Source of the DNA: Varanus komodoensis
Lineage: Eukaryota > Chordata > Lepidosauria > Squamata > Varanidae
NCBI RefSeq assembly: GCF_004798865.1
Contig: NW_025335268.1
Span: 4,098,486 to 4,162,485 of the forward strand
Length of the DNA stretch: 64,000 bases
Reading direction: 5' to 3'
Numbering within the stretch: the first letter of the stretch is position 1; each line of letters begins with the position of its first letter. The notes beneath the pieces are model-generated. The model was given only the letters and a program-made list of their open reading frames with translations. It ran no database searches and had not been told where the DNA came from. Positions 1 to 10,105 of this stretch are shown here, in pieces. A program made the translations under genes and the position numbers.

Positions 1-91
1 TTGTGAGGATAGGATGGAGGGGAGGACTATGTAAGCCAACTTGGGTTCCTTGCAAGAGGAAAAAAGGCAGGATAAAAATGCAATGTAATGT
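1..91 (+). mobile_element. Sauria-type SINE, 3' end only
   Basis: The window opens inside the conserved tail of a tRNA-derived Sauria SINE: a TTGTGAGGAT block, a purine-rich stretch, a block resembling 'tgtaagccgcyttgggttcctt' and a GGCAGGATAAAAAT tail. The same blocks occur in order in the copies at 18590-18790 and, on the other strand, at 56953-57198. The head with the Pol III boxes lies outside the window or is missing. Confidence 0.7.
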
Positions 92-316
92 GATAACAAT
101 AACTTCTGTAAAGTGTTCTTGCACGCGTTTCTGGAGCCAGTTGCTAGTTTCCATAGGTCAATAGGCTTTCTACAAGCTTATAGGAGACTGCTAGAAGTTT
201 GTAATGCAGATATGCCATTCAGATGCAACTCTAGGCATGCTTTCTAGGGAGTGAGACCGTCTGAACTCAGTAATATTTATTCCTGAGTAATAAATGCACA
301 TAAGATTGCTCTTTGG

Positions 317-454
317 TAGCCTTCTCCAGCCTCATGCCCTCCAACTATTTTGGACTACAGATTCCAGTATTCCTGGCCATCTCCTGTGTTGCCTGAGGCT
401 GATGGGACTTGAAGTCCAAGCCATCTGGATGGCACCAGACTGGGCTATGGTCTG
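317..454. mobile_element. hAT-like MITE (CAGCCTTCCCCAAC family), worn copy
   Basis: Both halves of a small palindromic element are visible. The left half reads TAGCCTTCTCCAGCCT then a CCCTCCAAC block. The right half carries CCATCTGGATGGCACCAGACTGGG, the inverted counterpart. Between them are 'ggactacag' and 'gggacttgaagtcc', which pair with each other. The best copy of this family is at 31428-31564. This one has lost its clean ends. Confidence 0.55.
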
Positions 455-1348
455 TTCTTCATTCAATATTGCAGTTGGGAACTGAGAACTGTGGACCACC
501 TGATACATTTCACAGCATCAGCCGCATGCTGCATACACTGCAGCTCATAGGAACGCATGACTTCATCAGCCATCTATGGTGTGCGTTCAAATTGAGGTGT
601 AAAATGCTTCTGATATATTCCTTTAAATGTAACCTGTTGTCTGACTGGACTTCAAAATAAAAACTAGGAGTACAGTGTTTGAAGCTGTTCTTCCTAGATA
701 CCCACTTAGATCCTCTGCTTCTTTTTAAATTAAACACAGTGTAATTTAAAAGCATTTTATGTGTGTGAGGGTTGCCAGCAGCTAAAACCATGCAAAAGTC
801 ACAGATTGTGGCCAGTTGTGGTGATTCTGGCATTGTTCATACATACATATATTTCTCTTGACTTGATCACTTGTAGCTGAGTATTTGAGTGGGAACTACT
901 AACAATATTGCATTTAAGGTGATATAAAGAAGGATAGCTTTGATGGCCAGTTAAAGTCCTTTCTGCTTGGCACAACCAGGGAACAAAAAGGAGTCAATGT
1001 GGCCTGCATGTGGCAGTCACATAATGCCTCATTCAAATTACCTGTAGTGTGTGTGGGTTACGGTGGCATCCAAACCCAGCAAATTTCCAACCACCTGGAA
1101 CCATAGAACAAGCCATGAGATTCATCAAAGCCACCCCATCTCTGGGTTCAGATGACACCGCAACTGGCACATGATGCGGGTAATTATGGCAGTGCTTGCA
1201 GGGCAGAGGAGAGAAGCAGTGTGTCTTTTCTTTCCCCAGTCATGTGAACAAGTTCATTGACTGTGTTCAGACAACACAGAAACCCTCATTTAGGGGTTGA
1301 GTAGGCCTTAAATGAGTTGTGAACCATGCCCTGTTGCTAAAGCTTAGG
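455..1348. other. unassigned stretch
   Basis: AT-rich sequence with no repeat family, exon or RNA gene that I recognise. The longest open frame (510-833, minus, 107 codons) has no domain-like content. Around 1260-1345 the words 'gttcagacaacac' and 'gtgaaccatgcc' resemble the AACCATGG-rich repeats seen elsewhere in the window, so part of it may be an old repeat edge. Confidence 0.4.
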
Positions 1349-1846
1349 TTATCATGTTGTCTCAACTCGCTTATGTAACAAACCATGGACAAGACACAGG
1401 CCAGGTATGCACAATCACCTGGAAAAAGGAGTCATGGTGGCTGCTTTTTCCTGTCCTGCTCATACTGCTCTTGCGATTTCCCTAACTACCTTGCAGTACA
1501 CAGTTTGCAATGTTATTCAAACCCAAGGAGGTGCGTAGCAGGAGTGGTTTCAAAACCATCCCAGGACTCATGGCTTTTGTAGGGTTCTGGGACTGGTTTG
1601 CAAGCCACTTCCTGCCATGCAGCTTAACAGTTGAGATGACACAGCAAGCCGTGTGTTGTAAGGTTGCTTTTGGCAACTTGCATGGCATGTGGCAGTCAGG
1701 GCAGGGGGAGAAACCCAACATGCCTCCTTTTTCCTGATAATTGTATGAACCTGGCCACATTTCATGATCCAAAAAGGGTTCCTTTCATGGGTTGTTCACT
1801 GTTACCAAACCATTGTTTGTTAGGCTGGGTTGAAACAACATGATAA
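1349..1846. mobile_element. fold-back (long inverted repeat) element, non-autonomous, unclassified
   Basis: The outer 16 bases are inverted copies of each other: TTATCATGTTGTCTCA at 1349-1364 and its complement TGAAACAACATGATAA at 1831-1846, with 15 of 16 agreeing. The similarity continues inward. On the left, GGCCAGGTATGCACAATCACC followed by a TGGAAAAAGGAGTCATG block matches the complement of the right arm around 1715-1760. It can be followed to about 1520 on the left and 1625 on the right, so each arm is some 170-220 bases. No coding capacity is visible. The structure suggests a non-autonomous DNA transposon of fold-back type. No convincing target duplication was found, so the superfamily is open. 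Confidence 0.6.
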
Positions 1847-1970
1847 TACACATTTCAGCAAGAACCCTAATTCAGTGACAAGCCGCACTGGACATGTACT
1901 GAATGCCTGAATGTGAGTTATCAGGGCTAAGCATACATATAGATGATCACTGCTCTCTGTCCAAGGAGAT

Positions 1971-2228
1971 TGTTGTTTAGTTGCAAAGTCGTGCCTGACC
2001 CATCATGAGCCCATGGACAACATTCTTCCAGGCTCTCCTGTCCTCCACCATTCCTTGGAGTCCACCCAAGCTCACACCGACTGCCCCAGTGACTCCCTCT
2101 AGCCATCTTACCCTCTGCCATCCCCTTCTCCTTTTGCCACCAAGTGTTCCCAGCATCGGGCTCTTCTCCAGTGAGTTGTTCCTTCACATTAGATAGCCAG
2201 ACTATTTGAGTTTCATCTTCAGTATCTG
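1971..2228 (-). mobile_element. BovB (RTE-clade) LINE, 5'-truncated 3' end
   Basis: Read on the minus strand, this 258-base piece encodes the end of the BovB reverse-transcriptase ORF and its tail: 'DTEDETQI', then the LTGEEP and KEKGMAEGKMA-like stretch, then the 3' end 'ctaaacaaca'. It is flanked by identical 12-base direct repeats GTCCAAGGAGAT at 1959-1970 and 2229-2240, the expected target-site duplication. Most of the element was never copied, as is usual for LINEs. The intact duplication suggests a fairly recent insertion. Confidence 0.8.
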
Positions 2229-2240
2229 GTCCAAGGAGAT

Positions 2241-3171
2241 ACACTTGAGTAAAACATGCAGGGTGGGTCGTGGGGGGTGCTTGTGATTAAGAAAGGGTAC
2301 GAAGAGTATGTGTGATTAAAGCATGGATGAAGAAGAGCCTGGCATTTTGATTCCAGTCACCTTTCCCTTGAATGCAGGAATCCTTGCATAGAAAATGGAT
2401 TGTAACCATCCTGCCATTTCCTCCTTGCTGTTGGTCAGAACTTCATCCTCCGCTTCAGCATAAGGACTGCATGGACATCTAGTGTATTCTGATTAGAATT
2501 AGTAGTGTACCTTTCCAGTACCGGGACTGTACAGTTTGTAATAGGTATAAAAGACTCAATTATGTTTCTCCTTGTTATGCCGAGGAAAAACTTCATTCGC
2601 TATAATGAGAGTTTTGCTTGAGTAAGAACTGGGCTTAAGTTTAGAGAGTAAGTTATCACTTTGATGTTTGGAGCTTGGGATATAAATTTACAGAGTCCTG
2701 AGAAACTGCAACTGTTTATACTTTTCATAGCAGTTCCACATGAAAGTTAAACTAATTTAATGCAGAACAGCTTGCCCCCCACCTATACTCCTTAAATTGA
2801 ATCTCTAGTCTACACCTCAATTTTACGAGAGCCACTGGTGTGATTTATCCTTCCATGAGCTCTATTGCATGAATATTTGCTTGCCATGGTCTTTTTTTTC
2901 TTCTTCTTCGCTTGAGTATTTTACCTAATGAAAGAAAACATTATAAACCAGCCATGTACAATGGTATGTTTCTACTTTATCAACAAGGAATTGATTTACT
3001 AGTGTTTATATGTGTGTGGCTTTTTTGCCTTGAGAGGAATTTAGTTACCAGTACAGTACAGGGTAGCTGGTGGGTTTGGTCTTCCAAGGTGTGGGGGGAT
3101 AGAGTGCCACCAGGCAGGAATGGCTAAGATGGGATCTGAAACGGCAGTCCTGATTGCTCTTATGAGGAGGT
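2241..3171. other. unassigned stretch
   Basis: No recognisable repeat or gene. It contains a pyrimidine run at 2890-2910 (TTTTTTTTCTTCTTCTTC) and otherwise ordinary AT-rich sequence. Confidence 0.4.
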
Positions 3172-3227
3172 AACTGAACTCGGTGGGACTTACTTCCAAG
3201 AAAACATGCATATGTTTGGGCTGCAAG
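3172..3227. mobile_element. half of a palindromic 'GGATTGCA' MITE
   Basis: The words CTGAACTCGGTGGGACTTACTTCC followed by ACATGCATA and GGGCTGCAA match one half of the short palindromic element best seen at 39900-39990 and 56565-56650. The other half is absent. Confidence 0.4.
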
Positions 3228-3386
3228 GAATGTTGGCCTGGGAACAGGAGCTGAGTGAAAGGAAAGAGAGACTTTTTAATGAGAGTATCAGAAAATGTGT
3301 TGTTCCTCATAGCTATAGGAAAGGAGTGTCTACACACACTGCATCTGGAAGAAATGCTTAAGAGTGGAAAGCACAGGGATTTATTG

Positions 3387-3520
3387 TGTATTATTTATTT
3401 ATTAAAAGCTTTTCTATCCTGTCCCCTACAGAACGTCTTGGGACAGCTTACAATAAATAAGTAGAATAAAACAAACCCCACAGCATCTGACCATTAATGC
3501 ACTAAAACCGGAGTTAAAAT
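3387..3520 (-). mobile_element. L2-type LINE, 3' tail
   Basis: The stretch begins with a TTATTTATTTATTAAAAGC run (the complemented A-rich tail), followed by TCTATCCTGTCC, GTCTTGGGACAGCTTACAA and an A-rich segment. The same order is seen in the longer minus-strand L2 copies at 5475, 8697 and 54183. Confidence 0.55.
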
Positions 3521-5017
3521 CCAGTGCTTCCTCACAGGGTTGTTTAGCATGATGTCTGAACCCAGAATTCCAACTTGACTCTTCCCCGGGTTATTCTTGG
3601 CTTCCAACTCTGCTTCGGCAGGGGAGGAGTGAACTATAGTTCCAGGATGGGTTAATGCACTGAAACAAGGCAGTCATTGTTTAGCTACTCCCACTGGCAG
3701 GCAGAGGAGCCAGGCAGAAGAGGCGGAGCCCCATGAACTAGCCCATGTTCTAGCCAGGGTTTTAAAAAAGAACAGGTTACCACTGGATGTGAACCAGACC
3801 ATGTTCTTCAAGAAAATTGGGGGAAAGTTTGGGAACATGGAAGGTCATGTTAGGGAGTGACCCTATGCAGCATCTGAGCGATGTAGGATTCTTTCAGATT
3901 CCCAGATTTGAGCCCAGAGACTGCTCCAACCTTGGATCTGGGTCCTCAAGCCCAGCCTCCCCTCCTGCCTCCACCATAGCCTGGGAGGAATCCAGAATAC
4001 CAACAACCTCAGACAGTGTTAAAAGGGAGTTTTTGGGGAGAGGCCCAAGCCTCCCCCAGAGATGTTCCAGCTTAATCGGCAAAACAGCCTGTCTGGCAAA
4101 AATGCAAAGTGGGAAGATGGAGAGACAGCTGTTGCCTCTGTCACTCCTCCTGCTCTGCGCCGGATGCCTGCAAGAATCCATGTTTGCCCCCTTAAGCTCC
4201 TGCTGTTATCGCAGGGCCGCTTTTCAAAGGGGAGTGGGGCATGGCAGGCTGCATACAGCCCTGTTGCAATCCAGGCACTCCCATCCACACTCCTGTACCG
4301 CTTGAGGAGACAGAAGTTGAATGCACAAGCGCCTTCTCTCAGGGAGCTGGCTGGGTTTTTGAAGGTTGTTAGGTAAGGCCCCCTCAGCAGGCCCCCTCAA
4401 AACCTCAGGTACTCTACCTTCTTACGGTCACTGTCATCAGCTGCTATTCCTCATTTTCTCCTTCTCTTCATTGCTACCCCTTGCTAGGGATGGGAAGCAA
4501 GGTAGTAAGTAACAAGGCAGGGACCACTACAGCTCTTCCATCTTGCCACCTCCATTGTACAGGCCAGAGCAAGCAGGATGCAATGTGGAAGAGGAGAGGC
4601 AAGTCCGGGAGGCTCCTGTCCATGGCCCCGGCTGGAATATGGGCCCCTGGAGAGTACCTACCTATGCCTTTCTTAATCTGGCCCTGGAGCTTGGCTCGGA
4701 GTCCTCTGCTTGTACATTCATCTCGGAATGCATCAACTAAGGGGGTTAACATGAAAACAAGGCAGGTGCTGTCATTCATGCTGTGCCTCACATCTGTGTG
4801 CCAAAGCATTAAAGCTTCCGTAAGGAACATGGAGTGATCCATTGTTTGGAGCTATCATGCATAACATTATTTGTGGCTTTACAGACTTCTCTTGTCTGCC
4901 ATGATGCAGCATGGCCAGGTTTGGTATCTCAAAACGTCTTCTGTAAAAGCATCTTCAGCAAAGTGACTTCAGTTGCTGGTCTTTTTTGCCGTTCTGTGGA
5001 AATGACAATCCTGTCCA
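3521..5017. other. unassigned, relatively GC-rich stretch with open frames
   Basis: No repeat family recognised. A 162-codon open frame (3817-4305, plus) and two antiparallel frames of about 120 codons (4474-4842) occur here. They are rich in Ser, Pro and Leu and show no domain, signal or conserved motif. Overlapping open frames on both strands are expected by chance in GC-rich DNA. I do not call a gene. Confidence 0.4.
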
Positions 5018-5100
5018 TAACACATATAATGATATTATCATAGGACATCACCACATATGCCAGTGTATTTGAACATTGATACTGCACGTTTCTGTCAAAT
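5018..5100. repeat. unclassified dispersed repeat, copy 1 of 2
   Basis: The words CATAACACATATAATGATATTATC and GGACATCACCACATATGCCAGT recur with substitutions at 7340-7420 (CATAATACACATTATGACATTATCC, GGCATCACCACAAATACCAGT). No coding content; family unknown. Confidence 0.45.
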
Positions 5101-5474
5101 ATCCATGGTGGCTTACAAGAAAGGTAGCTAACTGAACCTGTCCTTAGATTTTGACCTCCCTGGAAGTTGGTTTCTCTGAGTTTTTTGTCATTTTGGCTGG
5201 GAGTGGGGGAATTGGGATCCATGAAAATGAATTGGCTTCATCAATGGCTTTCATCCAAAGCTTTCTCTGAGGCAAACTCTGATACTGTTGGATTCTGCTA
5301 AGAAACTGTCCTTAATCCAATTAGATTACAACTCTTTTTAGATGATTCTGACAATGTATTGACCATAAATTTTGTAAAATGTAGAATCATAGTCTCTCTC
5401 CCGCCACATAAAACAACCCCCATGCTAAATATTTCACAACAGTCAAGGACTGTAAATATTTAAGTCCCCATCTT

Positions 5475-6232
5475 CCATATTATTATTTTATTATTATTAA
5501 AAGCTTTTGTATGCTGTCCTATTACACAAGATCTCAGGATGGCTTACAATATTTAAAAAGACAATTAAAACCACAATTTCAATAAATAATAAAACAGAAC
5601 AAAACAATAAATCACAAAACAAACAGAGTGACTAAACATGTTGTTAGTCGCGAAGTCGTGTCCAACCCATTGCGACCCCATGGTCAACCTTCCTCCAGGC
5701 CTTCCTGTCCTCCACCATCCCCCGGAGTCCACCTAAGCTCACGCCGACTGCTTCAGTGACTCCATCTAGCCACCTCATTCTCTGCCGTCCCCTTCTCCTT
5801 TTGCCTTCAATTGTTTCCAGCATTAGGCTCTTCTCCAGTGAGTCCTTCCTTCTCATTAGGTGGTCAAAGTATTTGAGTTTCATCTTCAGTATCTGGCCTT
5901 CTAAAGAGCAGTCAGGGTTGAACTCCTCTAGGACTGACCGGTTTGATCACCTTGCAGTCCAAGGGACTCGCAGGAGTCTTCTCCAGCACCACAATTCAGA
6001 GGCCTCAATTCTTCGGCACTCAGGCTTCCTTATGGTCCAACTTTCGCAGCCTTACACTACAACTGGGGAAACCATAGCCTTGCACTATAGCACTAAACTT
6101 AAACCATAGTACTAAACTTAAAAACTATTAAATTTTAAAATACTGTTTAAATAAAAAGATTTTGGCCTGGTGCCGAAAAGAGTATAAACTTGGCGCCAGG
6201 CATCCATCAAGTGATGGATATTCACTTGAACC
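5475..6232 (-). mobile_element. L2-type LINE 3' end, interrupted by BovB
   Basis: The outer parts (5475-5640 and about 6092-6232) belong to one minus-strand L2 3' end. The first has the complemented A-rich tail and 'ctcaggatggcttacaa'. The second has GGCCTGGTGCCGAAAAG and TTGGCGCCAGGC, which follow directly in other L2 copies. The BovB piece listed next lies between them. Short matching sequences at the break (ACTAAACA at 5631, ACTAAACT at 6092) fit a target-site duplication. Confidence 0.65.
5641..6091 (-). mobile_element. BovB (RTE-clade) LINE 3' end inserted in L2
   Basis: On the minus strand the last coding part reads KLKYFDHLMRRKDSLEKSLM, then IEGKRRRGRQRMRWLDGVTEA and WRKVDHGVAMGWTRL. 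This is the well-known C-terminus of the BovB reverse-transcriptase ORF. The 3' end lies at 5641. The 5' side stops near 6091 in sequence coding for the region upstream of the C-terminus. The frame is disturbed upstream of position 5883. The copy is truncated and non-functional. Confidence 0.85.
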
Positions 6233-6637
6233 TGTAAGATTGTAAGACGTCAGTTGTCTGTTCTTATCAGATCTGAGCTGGATGTAGTATTCTTCCACTT
6301 AAGCTATTTAGTGCTAACCATTAGCTTAGTTGTTACATGGTTTTCTCATATGGTCTGAGGTGCCATCTCAATTCTAGAAACAGATCAGCCATCGGCCACG
6401 TTTTGTGGGATAGAGGCATCGAACAGCATATGTGGCCCTGTGTTTAGAAACTTTATAGGGAACTTGAGCCATTCCCAAAACAGAGCTTGAGCAAGACCCT
6501 AAATATGTGTTTTCATTTTCATTTTTTCATCAGTGATGTCTACCTCTGTGTTACTAGACTCATACTTGAGTAAGTGGTCCCATATGATGTAGCTTTTTCC
6601 AGCTTTTTCCACACATGCTGTGTGGAATGGTTTACAT
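6233..6637. other. unassigned stretch
   Basis: Nothing recognised between the L2 copy and the next MITE fragment. Confidence 0.4.
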
Positions 6638-6722
6638 AGCATTCCTGAATACTGGTCATCCTGGTTGAGGCTGATGGTTGTGGAAGTACCATCTGGAGGG
6701 TACCAGTCTGGAGAAAGTTGCT
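6638..6722. mobile_element. hAT-like MITE fragment (CAGCCTTCCCCAAC family)
   Basis: GAGGCTGATGGTTGTGG and ACCATCTGGAGGGTACCAGTCTGGAGAAAG correspond to the right half of the family shown at 31428-31564. The left half is missing or unrecognisable. Confidence 0.45.
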
Positions 6723-6841
6723 ACAGGATAATGAGACAAAGTTCCTGATTATCGGAACTAGTTCCCTCTTGGCTTATGGAAAGTTTGGGTCCTTCACTAT
6801 CTTATTGGATTTTCCTTAAAAGAACAGAAGATTATGAATCA

Positions 6842-6984
6842 CCTCTTGTCAATCTGGTGCCTGCCAGATGTTTTGGGCTACAAGTCCCATCGACCCTTAA
6901 TATTGGCCACACTGGGCCAATGATGGGGCTGATGGCAGTTCAGATTTCACCCATCTGGAAGGCACATGGCTCCTGGGGGATGCT
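6842..6984. mobile_element. hAT-like MITE (CAGCCTTCCCCAAC family), worn copy
   Basis: The order CTGGTGCCTGCCAGATGTTTTGGGCTACAAG, TTGGCCACACTGGGCCAATG, GGCTGATGGCAGTTCAGA, CATCTGGAAGGCACATGGCTCC follows the two complementary halves of the family at 31428-31564. Terminal bases are eroded. Confidence 0.5.
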
Positions 6985-7339
6985 CACTTCCAATATTACA
7001 GCTGAAGCTTTGTGCCAGGGTGCATTACTGAGCATTTCATTTTCGAATACAAAATGTCTATGCCATGTTGGAGTCCCTGAAACCTTATTACGTGTATATA
7101 CCACAACTTTTATTCCCATGTCTGACATTAATATATTCCTTTTTACATTAGCTTACCCATTTGAGAAGTCCTTACTCAAAAAAGGACTCTACCTGTAAGA
7201 ACTTGATTGATAATTGAATGGGATTCTATTTTTTTCTGATGTATTTGTGTTACATTTTTCAGAATGAATCTGACTGCAATAAAGATAATTCATCCAAATG
7301 AATAGTATCTTGCTGTTTTCAACAGTTCACACTGCTTAC

Positions 7340-7420
7340 CATAATACACATTATGACATTATCCCAAGGCATCACCACAAATACCAGTAGACAAGCAAAC
7401 ACAGCCTTAGTGCTAAGCTT
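7340..7420. repeat. unclassified dispersed repeat, copy 2 of 2
   Basis: Partner of 5018-5100, about 2.3 kb away in the same orientation, sharing an ATTATGACATTATC-like word and a CATCACCACA(T/A)AT(A/G)CCAGT word. The flanks diverge quickly. Confidence 0.45.
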
Positions 7421-7693
7421 TTTGGGAAATTGGCTTCAGATAAGCCTGTCTCCTTTTTTGAATTGATACTTTGACTTGGACCTTTGAGCATGAGAACTGT
7501 TTGGGAAAGGTTTGTCAGTTTTAGGTACAATTTGTAGCAAAGCTCTCTAGTGTAAAAAGTGAAAGCTACTGGGGCAGGATCTCTAGTTGTAGGGTATCTT
7601 CTTGGGTCAGATGTATTTATTTGATTTTCACCCTTCTGTATTACAAAAAGTGGCCCTTAAGGTGATCCTTTGTTAGCCCTGAGACCCATTCGT

Positions 7694-8125
7694 AGGATCA
7701 TAGACCCGTAGAATAGTAGAGTTGGAAGGGGCCAGAGGACCATCAGGTCCAACCCCTTGCTCAGTGCAAGACCAAGTTAAACCATCCCTCTCAGATGGCT
7801 GTCTAGCTGCATCTTAAATAATTCTAGTGTGGGTGAGCCCACAACCTCCCTAGGTCATTGGTTACACTCAATGCTGCTGATATCTAGCCAAAATCTGACT
7901 TCCTGTAACTTGAGTCCATTATTCCATGTCCTCCACTCTGGTATGGTCACGAAGAGATCCTGTCCTTCCTCTTTGTGACAGGTACTCATAGCGTGCTATT
8001 ATCTCTCCTCAGCCGCCTCTTCTTGAGGCTAAACATGCCCAACATTTTCAGTCTCTCCTCATGGGGCTTTGTTTCCAATCCTTGGATCATCCTTGCTGCC
8101 CACCTTGGAAGGGTGGCTTGTCCTT
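7694..8125 (-). mobile_element. CR1 LINE, 3' end
   Basis: Forward text begins with ATCATAGACCCGTAGAATAGTAGAGTTGGAAGGGGCC, the complement of the CR1 3' end with its ATTCTATGATTCT-type tail. Minus-strand translation upstream gives WAARMIQGLETKPHEERLKM and LGMFSLKKRRLRRD, the CR1 ORF2 C-terminal 'RMIxGLExxxYEERLxxLGxFSLxxRRLRGD' region. It is 5'-truncated. Confidence 0.8.
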
Positions 8126-8696
8126 GTTTCAAAGAGGTGGGGAACCTCAGACCTATGAGCTGAGTTGAGCTCCATCTTTTTGCTTCGTCTCTGCAGTTCT
8201 CCCATGGCAAGACTGCAGGCTAGCTGAGGTGCTCACAAGCTCCCTAGACAGCTTGCCACATTTTATTTCTTTCTGTGGTTGCCAGAGAACAGGAACACCA
8301 AAGCCAGCTCTTTCCTTGCATCACAGGAGGCACTTTACACACCTTGGTCCTATGCTGTGGTGGTCATAAACAGGAATGGCACTGGTTTGGATGCATATGG
8401 AGGTTACTTTCTACTGTCCACTGGTGAAATCATAGCATGCATCTCCTCCTCTTCCAATGACAGGATCCTTGTCATTACCAGAATGACTTGAAACAGCTAC
8501 AGAGATATGGCTTCCAAGATGTAGCTGCAACATCATACATACAAATAAGGCCCCGACCCTTGCTTGAGCCCAGGATGGCCATGAGCCCTCCTCTGCAGAA
8601 GACAGCTGTGTCTGAAGATGCCAGAAGAAGACCTTTTAAATCCCCCCTGAGGGTTTTAACCTCTGATAATGTACTCATTTCTGACATTACTGCTTC
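8126..8696. other. unassigned stretch
   Basis: The only suggestive signal is AGGTGGGGAACCTCAG near 8135, which resembles a hAT-type end. No partner end was found. Confidence 0.35.
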
Positions 8697-9465
8697 TTTT
8701 TATTCATAACATTTCTATACCGTCCAATAACTAATGTTCTTTGTGCAGATAACAAGCAGCTAAAGAACTAAAAAACTATATAACAGTTAAGCTATAATAT
8801 AAATACAAATATTTCAAAGAATACAATGCAATACAATCCAAAACAAACAGCCTAGGAATCAATAATTCAGCCACAATAACTTAGAAATAGGTCTCTAAAA
8901 TGCCTGAGAGAAAGGAAAGGTCATTGCCTGAAGATGAAAAGAGAACAATTTTATTATTGTAAAAATTTTAAATCATCATAAGCCATCCTGAGCCGTTCAT
9001 CGGAAAGGACAGAGTATAAATGTTTGTTAAAATTAAATTAATTCAATTAAAATTAAACAATATAGGTGCTAGGCAAACCTTTTTGAGGAGCTTATTCCTC
9101 CAGTTTGTTGTTTTGTTGTGAGCCGTCCAGAGACTCAGAGCGATTGGATGGCCTAGAAATATCCCAAATAAATAAATATTTCATAAGTGGGGTGCCACTA
9201 TGGGGAAGGCCCTCTCTTGCAGCCTCCCACCAAGTTTGCTTTGCAGGAGCACCTGGAAGAAGGGTTCTGAAGCTGACTTTAGGGTCTGGGCAGATGGATG
9301 CAGGAGGGGTTGTGGCTTTAGATACTCTGGTCCCAAGCTATGTAGGGCTTTAAAAGTCAACACCAGCACTTCGAGTTGGGCTTGGGCATGGTTTGGGAGC
9401 CAGTGCAGCAGACAAACCAGTGGCATCATATGATCAGATCCACCAGTCTCGGTTAATAACTAAGC
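8697..9465 (-). mobile_element. L2-type LINE 3' region with small insertions
   Basis: The complemented tail is at 8697-8930. The last coding part is at 9181-9429 on the minus strand: LLHWLPNHAQAQLEVLVLTF, then KALHSLGPEYLKPQ and ERAFPIVAPHL. This matches the L2-clade C-terminal 'LHWLPVRFRxxFKVLVLTFKALHGLGPxYL ... RAFSVVAPxLWN'. Two short plus-strand repeat tails interrupt it, at about 8950-9045 and 9103-9178, each with a 'gagccgtccagag...' or 'gagccgttcatcgg' block ending in an A/T-rich tail. The L2 text resumes with GTGGGGTGCCACTATGGGGAAGGCCC. Confidence 0.7.
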
Positions 9466-9688
9466 AGTTCTGTTCAGAAATAACTGAAATTTAAAGACGC
9501 TTCTAATGCTTCCATTTACTATGTTCAGCTGTTGTTTTACCAGTTCTTTTATTGCATGTTAGGATGCATTGTCAGGTGCCTGAACTGGGATGTTTTAAAC
9601 TGATGGATGGTATAACAATGTTTTAAATTTGTTTTTGTCAAACAAATACATGACAGTTGCCATTTTCAGGCTATTTTTGTATAAAGAT

Positions 9689-9754
9689 TTATGTTATTTA
9701 TTTAACTTATACATTGCCCTGCAGCTGAAGCTTTCTCAATGGTTTACAGCAGTT
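9689..9754 (-). mobile_element. L2-type LINE tail fragment
   Basis: TTTATTTAACTTATACATTGCCCTGCAG followed by CTCAATGGTTTACAGCAG is the complemented 3' terminal block of L2-like copies. Confidence 0.4.
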
Positions 9755-10035
9755 CATATCTCTGAGTAATTTCTCTGAACCACCAGTTTGTAGGAAAGAG
9801 GATATGGTGTGGAAAGAGCCAATTTAGAGCTGCTTAGGATAAATGTGCATTTTTTTTTAACTGTATGTTTAGAGGTCTTTGGATCTTCCATTGGAGTGAG
9901 TGAAAATCTCAGTGAAGTCTGATATTTACTGTGTCTTGAGCAGTGGAAGTAAAATTGCAACCTTTTAAAAGTTCTGTCCGTCATGGGGGTCATCTGCCTC
10001 TTGCTATGAATATCTATCAGTGCAAACCTATATAT

Positions 10036-10105
10036 GTTTCCTCAAAAATGAGTCCCATTGATTTCAACTCAATTCACTCCCATTGATTTCAACTCAATGG
10101 AGAAG
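10036..10105. mobile_element. palindromic MITE remnant with a 25-bp tandem duplication
   Basis: GAGTCCCATTGATTTCAACTCAAT belongs to the short palindromic MITE family (compare 39900-39990). The 21-base word TCCCATTGATTTCAACTCAAT, given here for its position only, starts at 10053 and again at 10078, so a 25-base unit has been duplicated. Confidence 0.4.

Noticed and set aside
3817-4305. 162-codon plus-strand frame with Ser/Pro-rich start
   Set aside because: No domain, no supporting splice sites or regulatory context, and antiparallel frames of similar length in the same GC-rich stretch.
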